Assembly (NCBI GenBank): GCA_017470995.1
Contig: JAFUXI010000059.1
Coordinates: forward strand, 1-56,165
DNA: 56,165 bases
Direction of reading: 5' to 3'
From: Spirochaetales bacterium
Lineage (GTDB): Bacteria > Spirochaetota > Spirochaetia > Sphaerochaetales > Sphaerochaetaceae
Position numbers and translations under genes: made by a program. Below the pieces are notes generated by a model. That model was not told the origin of the DNA, searched no databases, and saw only the letters and a list, made by a program, of their open reading frames with translations. This document shows positions 9,553 through 18,230 of the stretch, piece by piece; positions within the stretch are counted from its first letter, which is position 1; each line of letters begins with the position of its first letter.

Positions 9553-9615
9553 ATTCACCTCAATCGACAACCATGGCCCGGATTGATTCCAGACCATGGT
9601 TGAAATAATAAACCG

Positions 9616-10035
9616 TTACAGTATTGATCCGCTGAAAGTGGAGGTTCTTCCACGTACATCTGCCTTTCCTGTAACATTTCCGTTTTCGTCAAACTGGCCT
9701 TCGCCGGTTCCGCCGAGTCTTGTGTACTCAATTGTGAATGAGCCGTCTTCGTTCACCTTTCCTTCGAAACCGGTCATTCCGCTTCCCTCTGAAGCACCAT
9801 GAACTGTTCCGTCCGGATCAACAACGAACTCTTCCATGACAAACTCTTCGTTGTCCTGGTTCTTGACTATAACATAGTACTCACCTGCGAACTTGCAGCC
9901 TTCCGCTGCGGGTGCTGCTGCAACTACTGCAACGGGCTCTGCTACAGCCGAAGCTTCAGCCTTCTCTGTTGATGCGCAGCTTACTGCGACAAGAGCAATG
10001 ATGATTGCCAATGCGATGACAAAAAACTTCTTCAT
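9616..10035 (-). CDS. Small lipoprotein of the sugar operon
   Basis: A 139-residue protein with a signal peptide ending in the lipobox AVSC (Cys 20), so it should be lipid-anchored. An Ala/Glu-rich linker is followed by about 90 residues rich in Gly, Asp and Thr with repeated beta-strand pattern (GTVHGASEGSGMTGFEGKV, DGSFTIEYTRLGGTG), suggesting a small beta-barrel or sandwich. I do not recognise the family. It is the gene directly before the importer ATPase, so it may bind substrate or stabilise the importer, but this is only positional inference. Confidence 0.75.
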   Translation of the reverse strand: MKKFFVIALAIIIALVAVSCASTEKAEASAVAEPVAVVAAAPAAEGCKFAGEYYVIVKNQDNEEFVMEEFVVDPDGTVHGASEGSGMTGFEGKVNEDGSFTIEYTRLGGTGEGQFDENGNVTGKADVRGRTSTFSGSIL

Positions 10036-10102
10036 TTTTTCCTCCTAATTTCAAATCCTCTCTAACGGGGATGATTTAATGATAAAAGCAGCAGGTAAAC
10101 GC

Positions 10103-10117
10103 ATCTAAGATTTATTT
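10103..10117. repeat. 3' flank repeat, copy 1 (ATCTAAGATTTATTT)
   Basis: This 15-mer lies 40-54 bases after the stop of the first GH67-like gene. A copy differing at one base lies at 12544-12558, 28-42 bases after the stop of its paralogue. Best read as a relic of the tandem duplication that produced the two genes, or as a shared regulatory element. Confidence 0.45.
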
Positions 10118-10132
10118 AACAAATATATGATT

Positions 10133-10140
10133 CGTTTACC
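10133..10140 (-). promoter_or_regulatory. Candidate operator GGTAAACG, internal site P3
   Basis: On the minus strand, GGAAATTGGGTAAACGAATC lies about 100 bases upstream of the small lipoprotein gene. It resembles the site in the operon promoter at 16484-16491 (GAAGATTAGGTAAACG). An inverted copy of the 8-mer is at 10094-10101. Together they make an inverted repeat with a 31-base spacer, a layout suited to a dimeric regulator such as AraC. Function is inferred. Confidence 0.4.
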
Positions 10141-10156
10141 CAATTTCCGAACCTTG

Positions 10157-12448
10157 TTATTTCACACCTTGTCCATTGAAGAAATCGCCCTTTGCAGGTG
10201 CATTGAAGCTTCTCGGAAGGTTTCTAGGCTTCCAATTTCTGGCAAAATCGATATCTTCCTCGACCAGCTTTGCAAGCGCGTTGACATCGAAATCTCCGAG
10301 TCTTGCAAGATGCTCAACAACATAGTTCCTGCTGATTATTGCCACATGCTGGTTCCAGTAGTTGCTGGAATTAACTGCATGCTGGACTGCGCTCTCATGG
10401 AAGCTCTCATCTTTGGTCTCGTTGTATATTCTGAGATCAACTGCTGCGAGGAATTTCTCCGAGTAGTACAGAGACAGATAGGCAAGGGCCTCGTCGTCTT
10501 CAAGCAGGCACCAGAAGTACTTCTGTCCGTCTGTCGGATTCTTTGGCTGCTTGACTTCAGCCCTGATCTTTTCAACATTGGCAAGAACCTTTTCCCCATA
10601 CTCCTTGAGCATCTGGGCAGTCTGAACCGGGGTGACAAGTTCAGGATCAATGGCCTCTCCGGCAGCCTTTGCAAGGCAGTAGTCCTCGATTGAAATGCAT
10701 CCGCCGTTCGGATAGACATTGGTGCTTCTCATGAAGCGCTTAAGCCCGAGGTATCCGCCTCCGGACGGGTGGCTCCAGGAACCGGAGACATGCCATGTGT
10801 AGTCGCTGTTTCCGCTGAAATACTGCTTGCTGACTGTCGGAAATACCCTGCCGGCAAGACATGTTGTCTCGAACAGAAGATCCGTATACGGAGTCTGGTC
10901 TGTGTGATCCTTCAGCAAGCCGAGGAAATAATCGTAATCAAGGTCGTAGTTGTATCCGAGATGTCCGAGCAGCTCGAAGTTGAGCCAGTGCTTCTCAAGA
11001 TAAAGCTGTCCCTGCAGATCCGGATCTGCACTTGAATAGTCCCTCTGATAGCAGTATCCGTCTGAACCTGTCAGATATCCGCCCATCTTATCAGCAGGCA
11101 TACATCCGATGAAATCCTTGAAGAAATCGTAGTCGCCGAAACGCATATCGAAGCTGTCTTCGTTTCTGAATGAAATATATACGTCTTTGTACGGTTTTCC
11201 ATCAAGATAACCCGGCTCTTTTGGAGTGCTGGTTGCATACATATGCGTGCTGGCAAATCCTACGTTCATCGGACGCTTGCACTTCGGATTCAGATCGGCA
11301 AATATATCGGGGAACTGCAGTCCTCCGCTCATGGAGAGTTCTCTGTCCGGATCAGCTTCAAGTGCAGCATTGATTGCAGGAACATAAACATCATGCAGCC
11401 ACTGCCATCTCTTGCGGTCGCCTTCCTCGCTGTTGTCCCAACCCATGTTCTCGCCGTCATTGATATCAAGACCCTTCAGCAGAGGATAGGTCTGGAGCAG
11501 AGCAGTTGCAGCCTTGGTGTAGTAATCCTTTGTGACAGGATTGTCAATCTCATCCGTGATTCCGTATGCTCCATGCTCGGCAAATACATGGATGTGATTG
11601 ATTCTGAAATAGAACTTGATTCCTCTTTCGTTTCCATACTCCATGAGGTTCTGCCAGAAAGCGATCTTCTCATCGATTGACATCTTCTTGACAACAACAT
11701 GATTCTCCTCGAGCCAGTGCTCATCACGCACGGCGTCCTCAAGGCTTCCCTTGTATGAATCGTCGTACGGGATTGCCGGAGCCCAGACATCGTCTATGGC
11801 ACAATCAGGATAATCTTCGACCTTAACGAGGGTTGCAAACGGGTTGATGTTGGTCAGGAACAAGGCGTTGAAACGCTCACGGATCATCGTATCAATGAAT
11901 TCCTTCCAGAAATCCATATCCCACACGTTTGCAATATTCTTGATTCCGGATGTTCCTATGCTCGGATAGCACGGGCAGCGGAGATCAAGCGGGATGTGAT
12001 ACTTGAATCCTCTCTCTTTAATGTATGGAGTCACAGCGGCGCCCTCGACACCCTGGATTCCGTTCTTTATGACAATCTGCTCGGACAGATCAAGTCCGCC
12101 GTACATCAGGCCGTCGGAGTCTCCGCCTATGATTGTGATTACAGTTCCTTCAACGGTGAGCCTGTAGGCCTGCTCTCCTAGGCTCTCATCAATTCCGCCG
12201 AGCCTGACAGTCCACTCTGCACCGCTTTCAACGACCTTTGAGCCACACTTTTCAACTGCGGTCCTTATGTCGCCTGCTGCGAACTCGAGCTTGACTGCAT
12301 AGTCGGCGCCCCTATCCCATTCTATCTGGACTGTTGTTGCAGGCAGATAATCAACCGTGCTGACAGATGATGTAGTACAGCTGACGAGGGAAAGAGCCAA
12401 TACTGCAAATACAGCCAGTATTGCCGTTAAACCTACTTTTTTTTTCAT
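10157..12448 (-). CDS. Lipoprotein with GH67/GH20-like N-domain and putative barrel, copy B
   Basis: A 763-residue protein with a lipoprotein signal (MKKKVGLTAILAVFAVLALS, lipobox LVSC). Residues about 40-135 look like the alpha/beta N-domain that precedes the barrel in GH20, GH67 and related glycosidases: an AAGDIRTAVE helix and the GGDSDGLMYGGLDLSEQI end. Then comes SPYIKERG-type PYIKERGFKYHIPLD, the entry to a TIM barrel in those families. Catalytic residues cannot be assigned. Its neighbour 12586-14847 is a full-length paralogue. It probably acts on a polysaccharide at the cell surface and feeds the importer downstream; it could be a binding protein instead. Confidence 0.7.
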   Translation of the reverse strand: MKKKVGLTAILAVFAVLALSLVSCTTSSVSTVDYLPATTVQIEWDRGADYAVKLEFAAGDIRTAVEKCGSKVVESGAEWTVRLGGIDESLGEQAYRLTVEGTVITIIGGDSDGLMYGGLDLSEQIVIKNGIQGVEGAAVTPYIKERGFKYHIPLDLRCPCYPSIGTSGIKNIANVWDMDFWKEFIDTMIRERFNALFLTNINPFATLVKVEDYPDCAIDDVWAPAIPYDDSYKGSLEDAVRDEHWLEENHVVVKKMSIDEKIAFWQNLMEYGNERGIKFYFRINHIHVFAEHGAYGITDEIDNPVTKDYYTKAATALLQTYPLLKGLDINDGENMGWDNSEEGDRKRWQWLHDVYVPAINAALEADPDRELSMSGGLQFPDIFADLNPKCKRPMNVGFASTHMYATSTPKEPGYLDGKPYKDVYISFRNEDSFDMRFGDYDFFKDFIGCMPADKMGGYLTGSDGYCYQRDYSSADPDLQGQLYLEKHWLNFELLGHLGYNYDLDYDYFLGLLKDHTDQTPYTDLLFETTCLAGRVFPTVSKQYFSGNSDYTWHVSGSWSHPSGGGYLGLKRFMRSTNVYPNGGCISIEDYCLAKAAGEAIDPELVTPVQTAQMLKEYGEKVLANVEKIRAEVKQPKNPTDGQKYFWCLLEDDEALAYLSLYYSEKFLAAVDLRIYNETKDESFHESAVQHAVNSSNYWNQHVAIISRNYVVEHLARLGDFDVNALAKLVEEDIDFARNWKPRNLPRSFNAPAKGDFFNGQGVK

Positions 12449-12508
12449 TTTCTTCCTCCAATAAAATCTATTTGCGCAAACAATGCCGAAGACATAGCCT
12501 TGTATATG

Positions 12509-12516
12509 CCTTTACC
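12509..12516 (-). promoter_or_regulatory. Candidate operator-like site P2 (GGTAAAGG)
   Basis: Minus strand GAAGAATGAAGGTAAAGG, followed by CATATAC, 61-68 bases upstream of the start at 12448. It matches the operon promoter site GAAGATTAGGTAAACG with one 8-mer mismatch and small gaps. Weakest of the three sites. Confidence 0.3.
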
Positions 12517-12543
12517 TTCATTCTTCAGCATTAAAAACATCAA

Positions 12544-12558
12544 ATCTAAGTTTTATTT
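12544..12558. repeat. 3' flank repeat, copy 2 (ATCTAAGTTTTATTT)
   Basis: Matches 10103-10117 at 14 of 15 bases and sits at a similar distance after the stop codon of the paralogous gene. Consistent with a tandem gene duplication that included the 3' flank. Confidence 0.45.
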
Positions 12559-12585
12559 GCCTGTTCTATAGTTTATTTGTCTAAT

Positions 12586-14847
12586 CTACTTTCCTGAAAA
12601 ATAATTGCCCCTTGTTGGCGGATTATAGCTTCTTGGTAATTCCCTGGGTTTCCATGTTTTTGCAAATTCAATATCAGCAAATACTTCTTCGGTTATTTCG
12701 TTGATGTTGAAATCACCGAGTCTCGCGAGGTGCTGCGGAACATAGTTTGCACTGATAATAGCAGCGTGCTTCGTCCAATGCTCATAAGATTCAGAAAGAT
12801 GCCTGATTGATGAATCCTGATATGAGGCATCTTTTGTTTCGTTATACATTCTCAAATCAACAGAACCCAAGAACTTCTCGGCATAGAAAAGCGCAAGATA
12901 AGCCATAGCCTCGTCATCATCCAGCAACGCCCAGAAGTCTCTTTCTCCCTCTGAAGCATTCTTCCTCTTCTTCACCTCTTTTCTAATCTGTGCCACATTC
13001 TTCAGAACAGATTCTCCATATTCCCTGAGCTTGGCGGCAGTATCCAAAGGAGTTTCAAGATCTTTGTCTATTTCTTCCCCTGCAACTGTTTTCAGACAAT
13101 AATCCTCTATGGAGATACACCCTCCGCCTGGATATACATTTGTGCTTCTCATAAACCGTTTGACACCTATATATCCATTTACCAGCGGATGACTCCATGA
13201 TGCAGCAACAAACCATGTATAGTCACTGTTTCCGCTGAAATACTGTTTCTGGACAAGAGGTATTATTTTGCCTGCCGTGCAGGTAGTCTCCCAAAGCAGG
13301 TCTGAATCCGCCATATTCTCTAAATGAGCCTTGAAAAGACCAGCAAAATACTCATAATCAAGATCTTTATTGTATGTCAGATGCCCCAAAAGCATATAGT
13401 TGACCCAATGCTTGTCAAAATAAAGCTGTCCCTGGAATTCCGGATCTGTACTGGAATAATCACGCTCATAGCAATAGCCAGCAGAACCTGTCGTATAACC
13501 TAACATTCTTCCGGTAGGCATATTGTCTACGAATTCCCTCATGAAATCGTAGTCGCCCCATCTCATATCAAAGCAATCCTCGTTTCTGAAAATGAGTTTT
13601 ACAGCCTCTTCGTTTTCTTTGAGACTCTCAATCACAGAGATTGAGGCATCAGGCTTGCTTGTGGCATACATATGAACACTTGTATAGTTACCTGATTTCA
13701 GGAGAGTGCAATTCAGATCGATAAACAATTCAGGATAAGCATTTTCCCTTCCGGTTAGTGAGAATTCCCGCTCAGGAGTCTCTGCAAGCGCTTCATTTAT
13801 TGCAGGAACATAAGCATCATGCAGCCATTGCCATCTGACAAGAGCCGCATCATCTGTATTGCTCCACCCCATGTTCTCTCCATCCCCAATCTCGATGCCT
13901 TTGAGAAGAGGATATGTTTTTATAAGAGCCTTGACACTCTCCCTGTAGTAGTCCTGGGTTACAGCATTATTGACATCTCCTGTTATCCCGTACTTTCCAT
14001 GTTCGGCAAACAGATAGAAATGCCCCAGCCCTAAATAAAAGGAAACCCCTCTCTTTTCTCCGTATTCCATGACAGACTGCCAGAAGGCAATCTTCTCATC
14101 AATAGTCATCTTTTTAATGACTTTGTAGTTGCCTTCCTGCCAATGCTCTTCTCTAACAGCATCCTCAAGACTGCCTTTATATGAGTTATCATACGGGATT
14201 GTAGGAGCCCAGACATCATCAAGAGCTATGTCAGGATACTTATCAACCTTGACCATGGAGGCAAACGGATCATTATTTGCAAGTGAAAGAACATTGAACC
14301 TTCCGCGAGCCATTGAATCAAGGAGCTCATGCCAGAAATCCATATCCCATACATTCACGATATTCTTAACCCCGGAATCACCGATACTGGGCTGACAGGG
14401 ACACCTGACATCAAGCGGAATATGATATTTAAAACCCCGTTCCTTAATATACGGAGATACAGACAGGCTTTTTATTCCATCCATGCCTCTTATGACAGCA
14501 ATCTGTTCGGAAATATCCAAGCCTCCATACATGAGGCCGACAGCATCGCCGCCTGAGATGTTTATAGTTCTGTCAGATACATCAATACTGTATGCCTGTT
14601 CTCCTAGTTCCCGATTTATTCCTTTGAATATAATGGCATATTCGGCATTGTCGCTCACGACTCCCACATTGTTCCCGGCACAGGCTTCTAGGATATCACC
14701 AATGGCGAATTCAACCTGTGCAGCATAGTCCGCTTTTGAATCATAAACTATTTGCACAGTCGTAGTTTTCTTCTTATAAGCAGTTGCGCAGCTTGCCAGC
14801 AACACAACCAGGATTGAAATAATTGTAAACAGCAAGCCTCTTTTCAT
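12586..14847 (-). CDS. Lipoprotein with GH67/GH20-like N-domain and putative barrel, copy A
   Basis: A 753-residue paralogue of the protein at 10157-12448; nearly every block is shared (YIKERGFKYHIPLDVRCPC, GDGENMGW, FRNEDCFDMRWGDYDF, QKQYFSGNSDYTW, STNVYPGGGCISIEDYCL). The signal peptide MKRGLLFTIISILVVLLASC ends in a lipobox. The ATG at 14847 overlaps the TAA of the upstream SUMF1-like gene by one base, which fixes the start and indicates translational coupling. Divergence is enough that the two copies may act on different linkages or sugars. The conserved Asp/Glu-rich segments (GIEIGDGENMGW; NEDCFDMRWGD) are candidates for the active site, unproven. Confidence 0.7.
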   Translation of the reverse strand: MKRGLLFTIISILVVLLASCATAYKKKTTTVQIVYDSKADYAAQVEFAIGDILEACAGNNVGVVSDNAEYAIIFKGINRELGEQAYSIDVSDRTINISGGDAVGLMYGGLDISEQIAVIRGMDGIKSLSVSPYIKERGFKYHIPLDVRCPCQPSIGDSGVKNIVNVWDMDFWHELLDSMARGRFNVLSLANNDPFASMVKVDKYPDIALDDVWAPTIPYDNSYKGSLEDAVREEHWQEGNYKVIKKMTIDEKIAFWQSVMEYGEKRGVSFYLGLGHFYLFAEHGKYGITGDVNNAVTQDYYRESVKALIKTYPLLKGIEIGDGENMGWSNTDDAALVRWQWLHDAYVPAINEALAETPEREFSLTGRENAYPELFIDLNCTLLKSGNYTSVHMYATSKPDASISVIESLKENEEAVKLIFRNEDCFDMRWGDYDFMREFVDNMPTGRMLGYTTGSAGYCYERDYSSTDPEFQGQLYFDKHWVNYMLLGHLTYNKDLDYEYFAGLFKAHLENMADSDLLWETTCTAGKIIPLVQKQYFSGNSDYTWFVAASWSHPLVNGYIGVKRFMRSTNVYPGGGCISIEDYCLKTVAGEEIDKDLETPLDTAAKLREYGESVLKNVAQIRKEVKKRKNASEGERDFWALLDDDEAMAYLALFYAEKFLGSVDLRMYNETKDASYQDSSIRHLSESYEHWTKHAAIISANYVPQHLARLGDFNINEITEEVFADIEFAKTWKPRELPRSYNPPTRGNYFSGK

Positions 14848-15761
14848 TAATAACTCTCTCCTGTGGATTCGGAATTCTTCTGCAAAGACATGCAAAGCCT
14901 GAAACCGCCTCTGTAATTGATGAAATACGGCTCATAGGCGCCAAGGCTCTTTTTGCCGGAGACACTGCAGCCGTTGGCATCACCGTGCCATCCGCCTCCT
15001 CTTCTGAGCCTGATTCGGGATGTAGGAGAATACAGATCCCAGACCCACTCCCAGACATTGCCGCTCATATCATAGAAACCCCATCCGTTGGGTTTCAATG
15101 TTGCGGCTTCATGGCTAGCATCCCCCGAGTTCTCTCTTGCCCAGCCGACCTCCTCGAGGACATTGCTTCCTGCAAATACGAATGTGTCGTCGGCCATTGC
15201 GGCAGTCTCCCACTCAAGCGAGGTAGGCAATCTGTAACCGATTGATGTGCAGGCAGACATATCGAGATTTCCGGGCTTCGGAGAATAAATGTAAGGGCAG
15301 TCTTGGGTTCCGGGTACGTTTATCGTCACAGACTCATCTGAGGTGGATTTCCTGAGCGGAACTGCATAAAGGGCGTCTTCATAGTAAACCGGAGTCAGCC
15401 CTTCTTTCTCTGAGAGAGCATTGCACCAAACTATGGCATCTCTCCAGCTAACCTCCGTCACCGGTTCATTCATACCATACGAAGGCAGACTGCCGGGAAC
15501 CCCGTCATGCCCTTCCCTACCTGTTGAACTGAACTCATATCCGTTCTCGACAGCCCAGAAATACACGCTGTGCCATTGGGCATAGGTGACCTCTGTCTTG
15601 CCCATTGCATAGTCCAGCCCGTATTCCTTAAGTGAAATCATCTCAAGTGGCAGAGCCTCAGGAAGCGACTCGGGCTCTGCTTTCGTAGCACAGCTTGAAA
15701 ACAGAGCAAGTATTATCAATGCCAGTATTCCGATTATGTTTTTTTTCATTACATCTTTCAT
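14847..15761 (-). CDS. SUMF1/FGE-like lipoprotein lacking the catalytic Cys pair
   Basis: A 304-residue lipoprotein (signal ending LFSSC) with a formylglycine-generating-enzyme-like fold: GKTEVTYAQW, PVTEVSWRDAIVWCNALSEK, YRLPTSLEWETAA, GFYDMSGNVWEWVWD and RLRRGGGWHG through YRGGFRLC. Genuine FGE uses two Cys five residues apart shortly after RGGS; here the first position is Gly (WHGDANGC keeps only the second). It is therefore probably not a sulfatase-activating enzyme but one of the many SUMF1-fold proteins used for binding or unknown oxidations. Start at 15761 is supported by GGGAGG five bases upstream. It lies between the NTF2-like and the GH67-like lipoprotein genes. Confidence 0.8.
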   Translation of the reverse strand: MKDVMKKNIIGILALIILALFSSCATKAEPESLPEALPLEMISLKEYGLDYAMGKTEVTYAQWHSVYFWAVENGYEFSSTGREGHDGVPGSLPSYGMNEPVTEVSWRDAIVWCNALSEKEGLTPVYYEDALYAVPLRKSTSDESVTINVPGTQDCPYIYSPKPGNLDMSACTSIGYRLPTSLEWETAAMADDTFVFAGSNVLEEVGWARENSGDASHEAATLKPNGWGFYDMSGNVWEWVWDLYSPTSRIRLRRGGGWHGDANGCSVSGKKSLGAYEPYFINYRGGFRLCMSLQKNSESTGESY

Positions 15762-15777
15762 TGTAGCCTCCCGCTTG

Positions 15778-16398
15778 TCAGCTTCCGGAATAGAGATGAA
15801 GATCTGTAACCATCAATTCACCGTCTACATACTCAAAAGTGTTGTACTCCGTGATCAATGTAGTTCTCGTCTCATTCGAACCTTTGGGAGTCAGATACAT
15901 ATAGTAGACAAGAGCGGCCACGTTTCCATCCACAGTGATGTTCAGGATAGGCCCCATCTGCATATTCATCTTGTCTCTCTGATACCTCATACTGCGCCGG
16001 TAATTCTCATATATCTGAGGCTCCCCGCCTATTGCCACTATTGTGGAACCAGGAGCATAGAGAGTATCGGCAATCTTGCACCAGCCCTCATAATCAGGAA
16101 CCCAATCTCCCCACCAGTTGAAAAGCTTGAGTTTTATCTGATCCCTGGGGTCAGTCGAATTACCGTACAGCTCTCTGGCCCTCTCCTGCGATTCCTTCCT
16201 GAGTCTTTCGCTGTTCTCTGCTGTACACAACCGTTTTTCATAAACTGCAGTTGTTTCTCCTTCATAATTGCCGTTTACCGCAACGGGAATTATATCTGTC
16301 ATTTCATCCTCCTTTGCTGTAGCACAGGAACTAAGTCCCAAAGCGAAGCATACAATGCATAGCACCGGGAACAAGAACCTGAAATATGGTTTGTTCAT
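15778..16398 (-). CDS. NTF2/SnoaL-like lipoprotein, first gene of the sugar operon
   Basis: A 206-residue protein with signal peptide and lipobox (CFALGLSSC). After a charged linker, residues about 95-206 follow the alpha+beta cone pattern of NTF2/SnoaL-like domains: a helix followed by the strands GPILNITVDGNVAALVYYMY, TRTTLITEYNTFEYVDGELM and VTDLHLY. Such domains often bind small ligands, but no catalytic residue can be named. It is the promoter-proximal gene, 16 bases before the SUMF1-like gene, so it is likely made in the greatest amount. Family call is moderate. Confidence 0.65.
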   Translation of the reverse strand: MNKPYFRFLFPVLCIVCFALGLSSCATAKEDEMTDIIPVAVNGNYEGETTAVYEKRLCTAENSERLRKESQERARELYGNSTDPRDQIKLKLFNWWGDWVPDYEGWCKIADTLYAPGSTIVAIGGEPQIYENYRRSMRYQRDKMNMQMGPILNITVDGNVAALVYYMYLTPKGSNETRTTLITEYNTFEYVDGELMVTDLHLYSGS

Positions 16399-16472
16399 TC
16401 AACCTCCTTTCCATTTCACCGCAATTTTCAGATTCGATTTTTCTACTTCATTCTTTCATCTCAGGAGAATAT

Positions 16473-16501
16473 GATATAAAGAGCGTTTACCTAATCTTCA
16501 A
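16473..16501 (-). promoter_or_regulatory. Promoter P1 of the sugar/lipoprotein operon with embedded GGTAAACG
   Basis: On the minus strand TTGAAG (16496-16501) and TATATC (16473-16478) are separated by exactly 17 bases. The 8-mer GGTAAACG (16484-16491) lies in the spacer, where a bound regulator would overlap RNA polymerase. The start codon is 75 bases downstream. A related site recurs in two internal gaps of the operon. Confidence 0.5.
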
Positions 16502-16558
16502 TTTATTCGCCAGATTATCAGTACTGCAGCAGAGTTCTTATTTTTTCAAAAAGTGAAA

Positions 16559-17250
16559 AAATATAACTCCGAATCTGCCACACCGTTGCAGGCGTTCATA
16601 GACGGTTGCACCGAACGTGACTATTCACATCGCCACCCGAGTGCCTGTGATACGGGAGAGGTTGAGCTCCTCAATTCATATGAACTCTATACATGCCACC
16701 ACTGTGGTTCAGACCGGATACACAAGTACTGATTCCATCGTAATGGAACCTTGCGATACAAATGCAATGACTGTGGCAGGACCTTCGGTGTAACCACGAA
16801 CACAATCTTCGACAACCATAAATCTCTGTTTCGGAGTGGATAGGATTCCTGCTGGATATCATGGGATTCGGGAGTTTCAGTCTCACCTCAAAGATTAACA
16901 GAAACTCTGACAATACAGCAAAATATTGGATAGACAAGACCTTCGTGCTGGTCGACGGCATCTAAGACGGAATTGTCCTTGATGGGACCGTCTGGCTTGA
17001 CGAGACATTCCTGAAGATGCGGACCCCGGACATTAAAACGAAAGACAACGGTCTTGAATACAGAGGCATATCCATGAACCAGATGTGCATCGGGATTACC
17101 AGGGATAAGACGCATGCATTATTCTGCTTCGAAGGGTTAGGAAAGCCATACACTAAGCGCACACCGGAACTGTTCGAAGACCACATAAAACCTGAATCTG
17201 TTTTCCGTGCTGATGAATCCTCCGGAGAACAAGTATCAGAAAATTGAGAA
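16559..17250 (+). pseudogene. IS1595-like transposase, decayed
   Basis: Conceptual translation gives a zinc ribbon (YTCHHCGSDRIHKY, stop, FHRNGTLRYKCNDCGRTFG) and then, after a further stop and a frameshift, the start of a DDE domain: TVWLDETFLKMRTPDIKTK with the first catalytic Asp, followed by GISMNQMCIGITRDK. This order is characteristic of IS1595-family transposases. At least three in-frame stops (about 16730, 16841 and 16965) and two frameshifts make it inactive. The C-terminal catalytic Asp/Glu region is unrecognisable. It sits between the promoter of the sugar operon and a frameshifted gene, marking an old insertion. Confidence 0.7.
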
Positions 17251-17366
17251 ACTTCTTGATTTGGGAATAACCCCCCATCACGATTGCATCCAGTCTGTTG
17301 TTAATTGCTTACGGTGAAACAAACTTGGAAAACAATAGAAATCGGCAATGTGAAGAACAGGTCCTT

Positions 17367-17965
17367 TCACACTTCCGATTTGCTATTGAGAAAGTTCTTA
17401 TAGTTCTTCCTTAGCGTATCGTAATTAAACCTCGCCTTTCCAATTGATGAAGAAAGCAATATATCAAGAGCGTTCAAATCTTCCTCACTCCATTTCAGCT
17501 TTTTTATCAGTGGCAAAGCATTTTTTCGGAATTTTTCCCTTCCATATGCCTGGTAATATGCCTCATGACCTGCATTACCTTCACTGAAACCAATAGAAGC
17601 CATCAAACACAGCATAGCATCAGCGAGGTGCTTGCCTTCCTTTTTCAGAATTTTATATCGTTTATCCTCAATTTACTCATGTAATCCGGGTGTTGGACTG
17701 CAAGCTGATTCAGCCACGCCCAAGCTTTATCATTCTGTCCGGATTTGAGATATAAATCGACAAAATTGAACCATCTCGATTGCGTTACAATGGTGCTTTT
17801 ATTTGTTATAAACACGTCCTCGTATGCTGCAATTAACTTTTCAATATCTCCATCGCTTCTATATGTAGCCTCAGCAGTTGTCAGTTGCGCAAATTCCGCA
17901 TTCTGCTTATTAACCTCGTTGCTTAGAGGATTGTCGCCTATATACAGAGTGCAGTCAACCATCAT
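17367..17965 (-). pseudogene. Small TPR-like hypothetical protein split by a frameshift
   Basis: Two adjacent minus-strand frames belong together. The upstream one (17645-17965, 106 residues) ends RINDIK then Phe-stop; the next frame continues ILKKEGKHLADAML and runs to 17367. A one-base deletion in the AAAA run near 17654 explains the break; restored, the product would be about 200 residues. Helical repeats such as LYLKSGQNDKAWAWLNQLA resemble a tetratricopeptide unit. I do not recognise a specific family, and no membrane or signal segment is seen. The neighbouring decayed transposase suggests this region is under weak selection. Confidence 0.55.
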
Positions 17966-18230
17966 AAATGCCTTTTGATTTAATCTACCACACTTATTAT
18001 TGATTCACAATATAGCTACGCAGGCTCGTTGATTTTTATCCAAAGTGACGATACATCATTTTCTTATCCCAACGTACCCTTGAAGGCAACCTGACAACAT
18101 ATTTTTATCTCGCGAAGGGCGTTTTTCATACTTGGACTTTTATTCACATACACATTTTGAGAGATTTTTCTTCCTTGCTCTAATGAAGAATGAAGTAATT
18201 ATTTTATTATAGTATATCAACTTACAAATT

